Shown piece by piece: positions 1 to 8,629 of a DNA stretch of 64,000 nucleotides. A program made the position numbers and the translations under genes. The stretch's first letter is position 1. Each line of letters begins with the position of its first letter. The notes below the pieces were generated by a model that searched no databases, was not told the DNA's origin, and saw only the letters and a program-made list of their open reading frames with translations. Source of the stretch: Pseudescherichia sp031998825 (GTDB lineage Bacteria; Pseudomonadota; Gammaproteobacteria; Enterobacterales; Enterobacteriaceae); assembly GCF_031998825.1 (NCBI RefSeq), contig NZ_DAMACX010000004.1, positions 1 through 64,000 on the forward strand. The letters are read 5' to 3'.

Positions 1-60
1 ACATTTTCCTCAGTGTATGAGTAAAATGTGTCAACGCTATTCAGGACGGGTCACGGTAAC

Positions 61-93
61 AAAAAAGGGCCACCTCAGGGTGGCCCTTTTTTT
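61..93. terminator. Bidirectional rho-independent terminator
   Basis: An 8-bp perfect stem (GGGCCACC / GGTGGCCC, loop TCAG) is flanked by six A on one side and seven T on the other, so it can stop transcription in both directions. It lies beyond the end of the minus-strand dehydrogenase operon. Bases 1-60 show no recognisable gene. Confidence 0.85.
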
Positions 94-110
94 ATCGGAA
101 GCGCGAGGCC

Positions 111-140
111 GTAGGCCCGGTAAGCGGAGCGCCACCGGGC
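111..140. repeat. REP-like palindrome
   Basis: GCCCGGT at 115-121 pairs with ACCGGGC at 134-140 inside a GTAGGCCCGGTAAGCG-type sequence, the form of enterobacterial REP units. It sits between the terminator and the 3' end of the first dehydrogenase gene. Confidence 0.6.
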
Positions 141-158
141 GCAAAGATCAGGTATTTG

Positions 159-941
159 CTACCAGCAAACAAACCCGCCATCGACCAGCAGATCCACGCC
201 GGTACAGAACGATGAGGCATCCGTGGCGAGGAAAATCGCCGGACCCGCCATCTCCTCAACCTTTGCCATACGCTGCATCGGCGTCTGGCTTTCAAACGAT
301 TTTGTCTGGTGCACCATCTCTGGACGGGTGTTCATTGGCGTCGCCGTGTAGCCAGGGCTGATGGTATTGACGCGGATATTTTTCTCCGCCCACTCCATCG
401 CCAGGCTTTTGCTTAAGTGGATCACCCCTGCCTTGGAGCAGTTGTAGTGGGCCTGCTCCAGACCACGGTTAACAATCACGCCGGACATCGAGGCGATATT
501 AATGATCGAGCCGCCGCCGCTCTCCAGCATCAGCTCCGCCTCGGCTTTGCAGCTGTTCCAGACGCCGGTCAGGTTGATATCGATAACCCGCTGCCACTGG
601 TCCGGCTCCATCTCCAGCGCCGGATTAGCGTTGGCAATCCCGGCGGCGTTGAGGGCAACGTCAAGCCGACCAAACTGCTTTTTCACTTCGGCAATGGCGG
701 CGCGCAGATGCGCAATGTCGCGTACGTCGCCGGTGTAAGCGAAGGCGCTGCCGCCCATCTCCTGAATGGTGCTTACCGTTTCCGACAGGCCACCATCCTC
801 ACGCAGATCGAAACAGGCGACTTTGGCTCCCGCGCTGGCAAAGCCGTAAGCAATCATTTGACCAATACCGCTGCCTGCCCCGGTGACAAACGCGACGCGA
901 TCGCTTAAGTCGAACAGCCGTTGGGAAAAGTGTTTATCCAT
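159..941 (-). CDS. SDR-family polyol/sugar dehydrogenase
   Basis: A 260-residue classical short-chain dehydrogenase/reductase. Visible motifs are the Rossmann TGAGSGIG (20-27), NAAG (98-101), the serine segment IASMSG (149-154) and the catalytic Y166-x3-K170, so an NAD(P)(H) oxidoreductase fold is secure. It is the last gene of the minus arm (kinase, SDR, SDR), 18 bp after its neighbour. Classical SDRs in such clusters oxidise polyols to ketoses, as the D-threitol and D-arabinitol dehydrogenases do. Which polyol this one uses cannot be read from the sequence. The ATG at 941 has only a weak Shine-Dalgarno. Confidence 0.85.
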   Translation of the reverse strand: MDKHFSQRLFDLSDRVAFVTGAGSGIGQMIAYGFASAGAKVACFDLREDGGLSETVSTIQEMGGSAFAYTGDVRDIAHLRAAIAEVKKQFGRLDVALNAAGIANANPALEMEPDQWQRVIDINLTGVWNSCKAEAELMLESGGGSIINIASMSGVIVNRGLEQAHYNCSKAGVIHLSKSLAMEWAEKNIRVNTISPGYTATPMNTRPEMVHQTKSFESQTPMQRMAKVEEMAGPAIFLATDASSFCTGVDLLVDGGFVCW

Positions 942-959
942 GGTTTAACTCCAAATGTG

Positions 960-1757
960 TTAGGACATGATCAAGCCGCCATCAACGTTGATGGTTTGCC
1001 CCGTAATGTAGGCGGCGTCCTCGGACGCCAGAAACGCCACCAGCCCGGCCACGTCGGCGGGTTTGCCAGCCCGCTTAAGGGGGATCCCCTGCACCCATTC
1101 GTCCATAAGCTCGCCTTTTTTATACTGCTTCTCTGGCGTACTCAGGATCTCGCCCCACACGCGATCGTTGTAGTCCCACATATTGGTTTCGATAATTCCA
1201 GGGCAGAAGGCGTTAACCGTGATGTTGTGCTGAGCCAGCTCAAGCGCCAGGCTTTGGGTAATACCGATCACGCCCATTTTGCTGGCGGCGTAGTGCGGGG
1301 TGTAGATAAAGCCAACGCGACCCTGGCCGGAGGAGGTGTTGATCAGACGTCCGCTCTGCTGTTTCACCATATACTTCGCGGCTTCGCGACAGCATAGCCA
1401 CACGCCGGTGGTGTTTACGCTGAGCACGTTGTCAAACTCCTGACGCGTCATTTTATCGAAGCGATCGATGGTGATAATGCCAGCGTTTTGAATAGAGACA
1501 TCGATGCTGCCAAAGGTGTGATGCGCGAGCCGGTAAAGCTCGGTGACCTGCTCTTCATCAGTGACGTCAGCAACAAAGGAGATAATATTTTCGTGATACT
1601 CCTCCTTCAGCCGTTCGGCGGTCTCTGTCACCTCAGCCGAGTAGTCAGAGAGCACCAGATTCGCTCCCGCATCGGCAAATTTTCTGGCGATGCCCTCACC
1701 GATGCCTTTAGCCGCACCGGTAATGACGACCGTTTTATTTTCGAATACATATCCCAT
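960..1757 (-). CDS. SDR-family dehydrogenase (sorbitol/iditol- or acetoin-reductase-like)
   Basis: A 265-residue classical SDR with TGAAKGIG (13-20), NAG (91-93), a serine cluster TSSGQG near 141-146 and Y156-x3-K160. The C-terminal ITGQTINVDGGLIMS is the usual cofactor-side end of the family. Its style is closest to L-iditol/sorbitol 2-dehydrogenases and acetoin reductases. It lies 22 bp downstream of the FGGY kinase, with an AGAGAG-type ribosome site. Two SDRs beside a ketose kinase suggest either two oxidation steps or two stereoisomeric substrates. Substrate unknown. Confidence 0.85.
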   Translation of the reverse strand: MGYVFENKTVVITGAAKGIGEGIARKFADAGANLVLSDYSAEVTETAERLKEEYHENIISFVADVTDEEQVTELYRLAHHTFGSIDVSIQNAGIITIDRFDKMTRQEFDNVLSVNTTGVWLCCREAAKYMVKQQSGRLINTSSGQGRVGFIYTPHYAASKMGVIGITQSLALELAQHNITVNAFCPGIIETNMWDYNDRVWGEILSTPEKQYKKGELMDEWVQGIPLKRAGKPADVAGLVAFLASEDAAYITGQTINVDGGLIMS

Positions 1758-1779
1758 ACTCTCTCTCCTCGCCTGCTAT

Positions 1780-3285
1780 TCAGAATTTGTGTAGGGTTCT
1801 TTCGACGGCCTTTTGCCACTCCCGCCAGCGTTTTTGTAAACGGCCATGACGCTCCATGTTGGGGCGAAATTCGCTGTGCGGATAAAGGTACTGTTTCAGC
1901 TCATCGAGTGAGAGTTGCCCTCCGGCTTTGCGCGCTAAAAGTGCCGCCCCGATAGCAGACAGTTCGGGTACGTCGCTGCGCATGACCGGGCAACCCAGCA
2001 GGTCTGACTGATACTGCATCAGCCAGTCGTTTTTGGTCGGGCCGCCATCCACCATCAACGCCGTCAGCGTAAAATCGTTGTGCTGGCGCATGGCGGTCAC
2101 TACGTCGGCGATCTGGTAGGTGATGGCCTCCAGCGCGGCCCGAATCAGGTGCGCCCGTTTTACACCACGGCTCAGACCGCAGATCACCCCGCGGGCGTTC
2201 TCATCCCACCAGGGTGCGCCTAATCCCGTGAGCGCAGGAACAAAATAGACGCCAAGCGTTGACTCCACCGAGGCCGGAAGTGAGTTCAGCTCAGCCGCCA
2301 GCTCGGCCTCGGGCAGCTCGCTCAGGCCCGTGCTGTCAGCCATCCACGCCACGCCGTCACCGGTATGGGGGATATTCCCCTCCAGGCCATAGATCAACTG
2401 CTCGCCGTCATGCCAGGCAATGGTGGTGGCCAGGGAGTGAATGTTGCACTGCGCAGAGGTAACCGGCGCCATGACCGATGAACCCGTGCCGTAGGTCGCC
2501 TTAACGCAGCCCGCCTCCCCTAGCGCGTGCCCAAACAGCGCGGCGTGGGAGTCGCCCACCATCGACATGATCGGGATGCCGTCGGGAATGCCCGCCACGT
2601 TTTTGGTGTAGCCGAAAAGGCCGCTGGAGGGTTTGATCTCCGGCAGCGCCGCCGCCGGGATCTGGAAGATATCTAGCATCTCCGGGCTCCAGCTTCCGCT
2701 TTGTAGATCCAGAAGCTGGGTACGGGCGGCGTTAGAGTAGTCGCAGTAGAAGCTTTCGCCTGCGGTCAGGTTCCAGAGCAGCCAGCTGTCGATGGTGCCG
2801 AGGCAGATCTCCCCGTTTGTCGCCAGCGCCTGGCCGTTTGGCGTCGACTCGATTAGCCAGCGCATTTTGGAACCCGAGAAGAGCGGCGCGACCGGCAGAC
2901 CGGTAACGGCTTTTATGGTCGGCTCTTTATTATCGCGACGCAGCGCATCGCAAAAATCCGCAGTGCGCGAGCATTGCCAGCTGATCGCCGCATGCAGCGG
3001 CGTGCCGTTGCTGCGGTACCAGCCTATGGTGGTCTCGCGCTGGTTGCTAATGGCCAGCGCCGCAACATTTTTAGCGCCTACCGCGTTAATAGCCTGCGAG
3101 ATCACCTTAACCGAGGCCTCAATCAGCGCCGCGCCTGACTGTTCAACCCACCCCTCGCGGGGCGTCTGAATAGAGAGCGGTTGGTTGAATTTAACGATAA
3201 CCTTGCCTGATTCATCTAAGGCGACGGCCTTTGCGTTCGTCGTACCTTCATCAAGGGCAATGATAATGTTTTTGTGTGAAGACAT
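1780..3285 (-). CDS. FGGY-family carbohydrate kinase
   Basis: A 501-residue two-domain FGGY kinase. The N-terminal phosphate loop LDEGTTNAKA is at 11-20, SNQRETTIGW at 80-89 is glycerol-kinase-like, and the putative catalytic Asp is D245 in MVGDSHAALFG. YGTGSSV (265-271) and the late VDGGPTKNDW adenosine motif are present. Family members phosphorylate glycerol, xylulose, ribulose, erythrulose or apulose at a primary hydroxyl. Beside two dehydrogenases and a split transketolase, it probably phosphorylates the ketose made by the SDRs. It is the first gene of the minus arm, and an operator-like palindrome lies 28 bp upstream of its ATG. Apulose, xylulose or erythrulose kinase are all possible. 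Confidence 0.85.
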   Translation of the reverse strand: MSSHKNIIIALDEGTTNAKAVALDESGKVIVKFNQPLSIQTPREGWVEQSGAALIEASVKVISQAINAVGAKNVAALAISNQRETTIGWYRSNGTPLHAAISWQCSRTADFCDALRRDNKEPTIKAVTGLPVAPLFSGSKMRWLIESTPNGQALATNGEICLGTIDSWLLWNLTAGESFYCDYSNAARTQLLDLQSGSWSPEMLDIFQIPAAALPEIKPSSGLFGYTKNVAGIPDGIPIMSMVGDSHAALFGHALGEAGCVKATYGTGSSVMAPVTSAQCNIHSLATTIAWHDGEQLIYGLEGNIPHTGDGVAWMADSTGLSELPEAELAAELNSLPASVESTLGVYFVPALTGLGAPWWDENARGVICGLSRGVKRAHLIRAALEAITYQIADVVTAMRQHNDFTLTALMVDGGPTKNDWLMQYQSDLLGCPVMRSDVPELSAIGAALLARKAGGQLSLDELKQYLYPHSEFRPNMERHGRLQKRWREWQKAVERTLHKF

Positions 3286-3313
3286 AGGTTTCTCCGGAGA
3301 AGCGAACCTTCTA

Positions 3314-3327
3314 TGAATATATATTCA
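3314..3327. promoter_or_regulatory. Operator-like palindrome TGAATATATATTCA, copy 1
   Basis: A perfect 14-bp palindrome ending 28 bp before the kinase start codon. It is identical to the copy at 3571-3584. Location and repetition indicate the binding site of the cluster's regulator, whose gene is not in the window. Confidence 0.7.
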
Positions 3328-3477
3328 GCACTGATTATTTATTTTGTAAACGATAGCGGGGATTGCTATCTGCTTCTACAGGCAAAAGCGACAAATGCGT
3401 ATGGCATCACAATTCAATCAATCTCGCTGGACAGATCAACAGCAGGGGTTGTAGTATTATGAATATAAAGTCATGCG

Positions 3478-3491
3478 TGAATATATATTCT
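3478..3491. promoter_or_regulatory. Operator-like palindrome, copy 2 (TGAATATATATTCT)
   Basis: This copy differs from the other two only in the last base. An extra half site, TGAATATA, lies just before it at 3460-3467. It sits in the interior of the divergent promoter region, where an auxiliary looping or activation site would be placed. Confidence 0.65.
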
Positions 3492-3570
3492 GAAGCACTA
3501 CGGATCACTATTCACTCACGGTCAGGGAAACCTGGAGCAGCGGCCAGGGATCCATTTTTTTGAACCCGCC

Positions 3571-3584
3571 TGAATATATATTCA
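3571..3584. promoter_or_regulatory. Operator-like palindrome TGAATATATATTCA, copy 3
   Basis: A perfect palindrome starting the mirror arrangement of copy 1: exactly 28 bp separate it from the ATG of the transketolase N-half gene at 3613. Its TATATA core could overlap a -10 element, which would make it a repression site. Confidence 0.7.
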
Positions 3585-3612
3585 GAGCCGCATAATAATT
3601 CGGAGGAGTTCG

Positions 3613-4467
3613 ATGAATCCGTTCTTACTTTCTGTACCCGAACTTGAAAACAAAGCCCGCGCCGTGCGCCGCCACATCATCTCCCTGAATGCCAACAGCC
3701 CGGCTGGTGGCCATACCGGGGCCGATCTCTCGCAGGTCGAACTGTTAACGGCGCTCTATTTTCGCGTACTCGACTGCGCCGTTGACCGCCAGGACGATGA
3801 AGAGCGTGATATCTACATTCAGTCCAAAGGTCATGCCGTGGGCTGCTACTACTGTGTTCTCGCTGAAGCGGGCTATTTCCCGGTGGAGTGGCTCTCAACC
3901 TATCAGCACGCCAACTCTCACCTGCCGGGACACCCGGTTAAGCAAAAAACGCCGGGCATTGAGCTGAATACCGGCGCGCTGGGGCATGGTTTCCCGGTGG
4001 CCGTCGGCCTGGCGCTGGCCGCCAAACGTAACAACAGCAAGCGCCGCATCTTCCTGATCACCGGCGATGGTGAACTGGCAGAGGGCAGCAACTGGGAAGC
4101 CGCCATGGTCGCCGCCCACTACAAGCTGGATAACCTGGTCATTATCAATGACAAAAATGGCCTGCAGCTGGCAGGTGCCACCAAAGACATTATGTGCACC
4201 GATCCGCTGGACGAAAAATGGCGCGCTTTCGGCATGGAGGTGACCGAGTGCCAGGGCAACGATATGGCCTCCGTAGTCAACGCGCTGGAGAATCTCCCCC
4301 AGACCGGAAAACCTAACGTCATCATCGCCCATACCACCAAGGGCGCAGGCGTCTCCTTTATCGCTGGCAAACCGGAATGGCACCATCGCGTACCTAAGGG
4401 CGACGAAATCGGGCTGGCCATGAGCGAACTGAACGATCTGATCGAAGAGGGCATGAAAAGTGAGTAA
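3613..4467 (+). CDS. Transketolase, N-terminal (thiamine-diphosphate-binding) subunit
   Basis: A 284-residue protein covering only the ThDP-binding N-terminal domain of transketolase. It has SKGHAV (71-76), NTGALGHGF (119-127) and the ThDP/Mg motif GDG (151-153) ending in NDKN (179-182). A full-length TktA has about 660 residues; here the enzyme is split and its partner follows with an 8-bp overlap. It is the first gene of the plus arm, with GGAGGAG upstream. Split transketolases in catabolic clusters include the apulose-4-phosphate transketolase AptA/AptB and the sulfofructose transketolase SqwGH. The kinase favours a phosphorylated donor, but the substrate is an inference. Confidence 0.9.
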   Translation: MNPFLLSVPELENKARAVRRHIISLNANSPAGGHTGADLSQVELLTALYFRVLDCAVDRQDDEERDIYIQSKGHAVGCYYCVLAEAGYFPVEWLSTYQHANSHLPGHPVKQKTPGIELNTGALGHGFPVAVGLALAAKRNNSKRRIFLITGDGELAEGSNWEAAMVAAHYKLDNLVIINDKNGLQLAGATKDIMCTDPLDEKWRAFGMEVTECQGNDMASVVNALENLPQTGKPNVIIAHTTKGAGVSFIAGKPEWHHRVPKGDEIGLAMSELNDLIEEGMKSE

Positions 4468-5401
4468 TTCAGAACATCTTGCAAACGTGATGGTTGAAGC
4501 TTTCATTAGTGCGGTTGAGAGAGGCGTTGACCTGGTTCCCGTCGTGGCTGACTCGACGTCAACCGCCAAGATCTCGCCTTTTATGAAGCAGTTTCCGGAT
4601 CGGATCGTTAACGTCGGCATCGCCGAGCAGACTCTGGTCGGGGCTGCCGCCGGGCTGGCGCTGGGCGGAAAAATCGCTGTAACCTGTAACGCCGCGCCGT
4701 TTCTTGTCTCACGCGCTAACGAGCAGGTGAAAGTCGATATCTGCTACAACAACACCAACGTGAAGCTGTTTGGCCTTAACGCCGGGGCCAGCTATGGCCC
4801 GCTGGCCAGCACCCACCACTCGATTGATGATATTTCGGTGATGCGCGGCTTCGGCAATATCCAGATCTTTGCCCCCTCTTCACCGTTGGAGTGCCGCCAA
4901 ATCATTGAGTATGCCCTGGAGCACGTTGGTCCGGTCTACATTCGCATGGACGGTAAAGCGCTACCTGAACTGCATGATGACAGTTACACCTTTGCCCCCG
5001 GTGCGGTAGATGTTCTGAGCGAAGGCGATGAGATTGCGCTGGTGGCGATGGGCTCCACCGTTCATGAAGCCGTTGACGCCGCTGCACAGCTGGCGGAACA
5101 GGGTATTTCGGCCAAGGTCATTAACGTTCCCTCTATTCGTCCCTTAGATCGCGACGCGCTGTTTGCCGCTTTGCAGGACGTTAAACATATTATCAGCGTC
5201 GAAGAGCATAACGTGAACGGGGGCGTAGGCAGCATCGTCGCGGAAGTGCTGGCTGAAAACGGCCACGGCGCGGTGCTTAAACGGCTAGGTATTCCTGACG
5301 GCGAATACGCTATTGCTGCCGATCGCAAAGATATGCGGGCATACCATGGTTTTGATGTGGCGGGGATCGTTAATCAGACCCTGGCGCTTATTAACCGATA
5401 G
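4460..5401 (+). CDS. Transketolase, C-terminal (pyrimidine-binding) subunit
   Basis: A 313-residue partner of the preceding gene with the Pyr domain and the C-terminal transketolase fold. The conserved glutamate that activates the ThDP aminopyrimidine is E56 in RIVNVGIAEQ. It starts at a GTG (4460) inside the end of the upstream gene, so translation is probably coupled and the subunits made in equal amounts. The two together should transfer a two-carbon ketol unit, for example to glyceraldehyde 3-phosphate, feeding xylulose 5-phosphate and a triose phosphate into central metabolism. Confidence 0.9.
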   Translation: MSNSEHLANVMVEAFISAVERGVDLVPVVADSTSTAKISPFMKQFPDRIVNVGIAEQTLVGAAAGLALGGKIAVTCNAAPFLVSRANEQVKVDICYNNTNVKLFGLNAGASYGPLASTHHSIDDISVMRGFGNIQIFAPSSPLECRQIIEYALEHVGPVYIRMDGKALPELHDDSYTFAPGAVDVLSEGDEIALVAMGSTVHEAVDAAAQLAEQGISAKVINVPSIRPLDRDALFAALQDVKHIISVEEHNVNGGVGSIVAEVLAENGHGAVLKRLGIPDGEYAIAADRKDMRAYHGFDVAGIVNQTLALINR

Positions 5402-5478
5402 CTTTAACAAAAGTACGTAATAAACGACAACCCTACACCTGTCGAACCGCCATAACTTACATTTTGAGAGAACATCTT

Positions 5479-6414
5479 ATGAAAACGAAATTCCTGTTTT
5501 TAAGTGTGGCAGCAGCCTGTGCATTTTCGGTAAATGCCTTTGCCGCTGAAAAAGGCACGATCATGATTATGGTCAACTCGCTGGATAACCCCTACTACGC
5601 GGCAGAAGCGAAAGGGGCCGATCTGAAAGCGAAAGAGCTGGGCTACACCACCAGCGTGCTGTCGCACGGCGAAGATGTCAAAAAGCAGAGCGAGCTTATC
5701 GACGCGGCTATCGGTAAAAAAGTTCAGGGCATTATTCTTGATAACGCTGACTCAACCGCCAGCGTCGCGGCCATTCAAAAAGCCAAGGATGCGGGCATTC
5801 CGGTGGTGTTAATCAACCGTGAAATTCCGGTTGATAACATTGCGCTGGAACAGATCACTCATAACAACTTCCAGGCCGGCTCTGACGTGGCTAACGTCTT
5901 TGTCGAAAAAATGGAAGAGACAGGCAAGTATGCCGAACTGACCTGTAACCTGGCCGATAATAACTGTGTCACCCGCTCTAAATCCTTCCACCAGGTGCTG
6001 GATCAGTATCCGGATATGCAGAGCGTTGCGCGGCAGGATGCTAAAGGCACCCTGATTGACGGCAAGCGCATTATGGACAGTATCCTGCAGGCCCACCCGG
6101 ATGTGAAAGGCGTCATCTGCGGTAACGGTCCGGTCGCGCTGGGCGCTATTGCCGCGCTGAAATCTGCGGGCCGTGACGACGTGATTGTCGTCGGCATCGA
6201 CGGCAGCAACGACGAGCGTGAAGCGGTGAAAGCGGGCACCCTCAAAGCGACGGTGATGCTGCAGGCCCAGGCGATTGCCGCCCAGGGCGTGACCGATCTC
6301 GATAACTTTATCCAAAAAGGGACCAAGCCTGAGAAACAGCGCGTCATGTTCCGCGGCATTTTAATCACCCCTGACAACGCCTCAGGAGTTCAAGACTTCA
6401 ATTTCAAATCCTGA
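5479..6414 (+). CDS. Periplasmic sugar-binding protein of a ribose-type ABC importer
   Basis: A 311-residue type I periplasmic binding protein (RbsB-like). A Sec signal peptide covers residues 1-22 (cleavage after AFA), followed by the typical GTIMIMVNSLDNPYYAAEAKGA start of the first Rossmann lobe. The ATG at 5479 was chosen over one 15 bases upstream because GAGAG lies at the right distance and the signal peptide begins there. It delivers the substrate of the cluster to the ATPase and permease encoded downstream. A very stable hairpin just after the gene may raise the level of this mRNA segment over its neighbours. Confidence 0.9.
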   Translation: MKTKFLFLSVAAACAFSVNAFAAEKGTIMIMVNSLDNPYYAAEAKGADLKAKELGYTTSVLSHGEDVKKQSELIDAAIGKKVQGIILDNADSTASVAAIQKAKDAGIPVVLINREIPVDNIALEQITHNNFQAGSDVANVFVEKMEETGKYAELTCNLADNNCVTRSKSFHQVLDQYPDMQSVARQDAKGTLIDGKRIMDSILQAHPDVKGVICGNGPVALGAIAALKSAGRDDVIVVGIDGSNDEREAVKAGTLKATVMLQAQAIAAQGVTDLDNFIQKGTKPEKQRVMFRGILITPDNASGVQDFNFKS

Positions 6415-6426
6415 TGACCCGTTGCC

Positions 6427-6446
6427 GCGCCCGCTTCGGCGGGCGC
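6427..6446 (+). promoter_or_regulatory. Intercistronic UUCG-tetraloop hairpin
   Basis: GCGCCCGC and GCGGGCGC form a perfect 8-bp stem closed by a TTCG tetraloop, with no T run. It lies between the binding-protein gene and the lipoprotein gene. Such hairpins protect upstream mRNA from 3' exonucleases, which suits the need for excess binding protein. Confidence 0.6.
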
Positions 6447-6459
6447 AAAGGAGTAAAGA

Positions 6460-7071
6460 ATGCACAGAAAACTCGCGCTGGCATTGATCGTTTTAGCGCT
6501 TGGCGGTTGCCGTATCGTATCGCAGAAAGAGCTGGCCGATCTCAAAAATCCCCCCAACCCACAAATGGCCAATATTCAGCAGACCTGGCAGCAAAAGATT
6601 GTGCCGCAGTATGTGCGTGAGGCTAAACCTGTCGCTGAATTGCTTAAAACGTTACAGGCCGAGAAGAGCTTTGATGAGGCCTGTAGTAAAGACGGCTACC
6701 GCAGCCAGAGCGAAAACCCCTGCGTCTTCAGCGTGCGTATTACCGGTGAAGTGACCAAGGTCAACACCAAATCCCGCAGCGGAAAGATGACGGTACGCGA
6801 TGAGCAGGGTGGAGAGATCGTGGTCCAGATGGGGCCGATTATTCGCGGCACCAGCCTGCGGGATGGGTATAAAGGTGCCAGCTATCAGGACTTTAACGAT
6901 CAGGTGCTGTATGGCGATTACGGTAAGGCTATCAACCAACAGGCTTCAGAAATGATGGTGAACTTCAAGCCCGCCGTCGGGGACAAGGTCACGATTTCCG
7001 GGGTATTTGCCGCCTGGGATATCCCGCAAACCATTCCAGACGTGACGGCTGCATCCATTGCACGGCAGTGA
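6460..7071 (+). CDS. DUF2291-family lipoprotein linked to a sugar ABC importer
   Basis: A 203-residue protein with a lipoprotein signal: MHRKLALALIVLALGGC, where Cys17 is the lipidation site in the lipobox LGGC. The rest has the layout of DUF2291, a family of unknown function repeatedly found in operons with ribose-type ABC transporters. The segment around residues 90-125 (FSVRITGEVTKVNTKSRSGK) looks like an OB-type beta barrel. AAAGGAG precedes the ATG. It is probably anchored in the inner or outer membrane facing the periplasm, where it could assist capture or transporter assembly; no activity is known to me. Confidence 0.8.
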   Translation: MHRKLALALIVLALGGCRIVSQKELADLKNPPNPQMANIQQTWQQKIVPQYVREAKPVAELLKTLQAEKSFDEACSKDGYRSQSENPCVFSVRITGEVTKVNTKSRSGKMTVRDEQGGEIVVQMGPIIRGTSLRDGYKGASYQDFNDQVLYGDYGKAINQQASEMMVNFKPAVGDKVTISGVFAAWDIPQTIPDVTAASIARQ

Positions 7072-7081
7072 GGAGAGGGTT

Positions 7082-8611
7082 ATGAACGAGCAACAGACCC
7101 AGCGGGATGAGGTAATTATTGAGACTCGCGACCTCTCTCGTATTTATCCGGGCGTAGTCGCACTCGATAACGTTAACTACCGCGTCTACCGCAATCAGGT
7201 CAACGTGCTGATTGGCGAGAACGGCGCGGGTAAATCAACGATGATGAAAATGCTTGCTGGCGTTGAGACGCCCTCCTCCGGCGAGATCCTGCTGGACGGG
7301 CAGCGGGTCACGCTCGGCTCCACTCACCAGGCGGAAAAGCATGGCATCAGCATTATTTTCCAGGAGCTGAACCTCTTCCCCAATATGAACGTGATGGACA
7401 ACATCTTCATTGGCAATGAGTTTTTCCAGCGCGGCGTGATTAACGAAAAATACCAGTACGAGCTGGCTAAATCTTTGCTGGAGCGGCTGGAGCTGAACGT
7501 CGATCCCTACGCGCCATTAGGCGAGCTGGGGATCGGCCATCAACAGCTGGTCGAGATCGCCCGCGCCCTCTCCAAGGATACCCGAGTGCTGATCATGGAC
7601 GAGCCCACCAGCGCGCTGAGCCAGTCGGAAGTACGGGTGCTGTTTAACGTTATCGCCCAGCTTAAGCGCCGCGGCGTCACCATCATCTATATCTCCCACC
7701 GGCTGGAGGAGCTGATGGAGATTGGCGATCACATCACCATCTTCCGCGATGGCCGCTTTATCAGCGAACGTCCCGTTCAGCAGGCCAGCGTGCCCTGGAT
7801 CATCGAGCAGATGGTCGGGGACAAGAAAAAACATTTTGACTACAGCCCCGCCGCGCATGGCGAAACGATCCTCAAGGTCAACGGCCTGACCGCGCTGCAT
7901 CAGAACGGCGGTTATAAATTGAACGACGTCTCCTTTGACCTGCGCAAAGGGGAAGTCATCGGCATCTATGGCCTGCTCGGCGCGGGACGCACCGAGCTGT
8001 TTAAGGGCCTGGTGGGGATGATGGGCTGCCAGTCGGGCACCATCAGTCTTGATGGTGAAAGTCTGGACAAGCGCTCTTTCCAGCAGAGGCTAAAGCGCGG
8101 CATCACCTTAGTGCCGGAGGATCGCCAGGGCGAAGGCGTGGTGCAACTGATGTCGATCAAAAGCAATATGACGCTGACCGACCTGAGCCTGCTGGGCTTT
8201 CGTCGCGCCCTGCGCCTGCTCAGTCCAGTTAAAGAGGAGCAGCAGGTCAACCACATGGTCGAGCAGCTGGCGATTAAGGCCGGCGACACGGAGCTGCCCA
8301 TTACCTCGCTAAGCGGCGGCAACCAGCAAAAGGTGGTGCTGGGTAAGGCATTGATGACCGGACCCAAAGTGGTCCTGCTGGATGAGCCAACGCGCGGCAT
8401 TGACGTTGGCGCGAAAACCGATGTGTATCACCTGATTGGCAAAATGGCGCATCAGGGGCTGGCCGTTATGTTCTCCTCCTCCGAGCTGGATGAGGTCATG
8501 GCGCTGGCTGACCGGGTTCTGGTTATGGCCGATGGCCGTATCACCGCAGATTTACCGCGCGCTTCCGTTACGCGGGAAAAATTAATCAGCGCTTCTACAC
8601 CGCAAGACTGA
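7082..8611 (+). CDS. Sugar ABC transporter ATP-binding protein (RbsA/MglA type)
   Basis: A 509-residue duplicated ATPase. The first half has Walker A GENGAGKST (45-53) and Walker B VLIMDEPTSAL. The second half has the degenerate P-loop GLLGAGRTEL, the signature LSGGNQQKV and VVLLDEPTRGIDVG, the asymmetric pattern of carbohydrate-uptake-2 importers. The ATG at 7082 was chosen because AGGAGAGG precedes it; an in-frame ATG at 7058 overlaps the lipoprotein gene and has no good site. It powers the permease 18 bp downstream. Confidence 0.92.
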   Translation: MNEQQTQRDEVIIETRDLSRIYPGVVALDNVNYRVYRNQVNVLIGENGAGKSTMMKMLAGVETPSSGEILLDGQRVTLGSTHQAEKHGISIIFQELNLFPNMNVMDNIFIGNEFFQRGVINEKYQYELAKSLLERLELNVDPYAPLGELGIGHQQLVEIARALSKDTRVLIMDEPTSALSQSEVRVLFNVIAQLKRRGVTIIYISHRLEELMEIGDHITIFRDGRFISERPVQQASVPWIIEQMVGDKKKHFDYSPAAHGETILKVNGLTALHQNGGYKLNDVSFDLRKGEVIGIYGLLGAGRTELFKGLVGMMGCQSGTISLDGESLDKRSFQQRLKRGITLVPEDRQGEGVVQLMSIKSNMTLTDLSLLGFRRALRLLSPVKEEQQVNHMVEQLAIKAGDTELPITSLSGGNQQKVVLGKALMTGPKVVLLDEPTRGIDVGAKTDVYHLIGKMAHQGLAVMFSSSELDEVMALADRVLVMADGRITADLPRASVTREKLISASTPQD

Positions 8612-8629
8612 TGTCTGCTGGAGAGAGAA

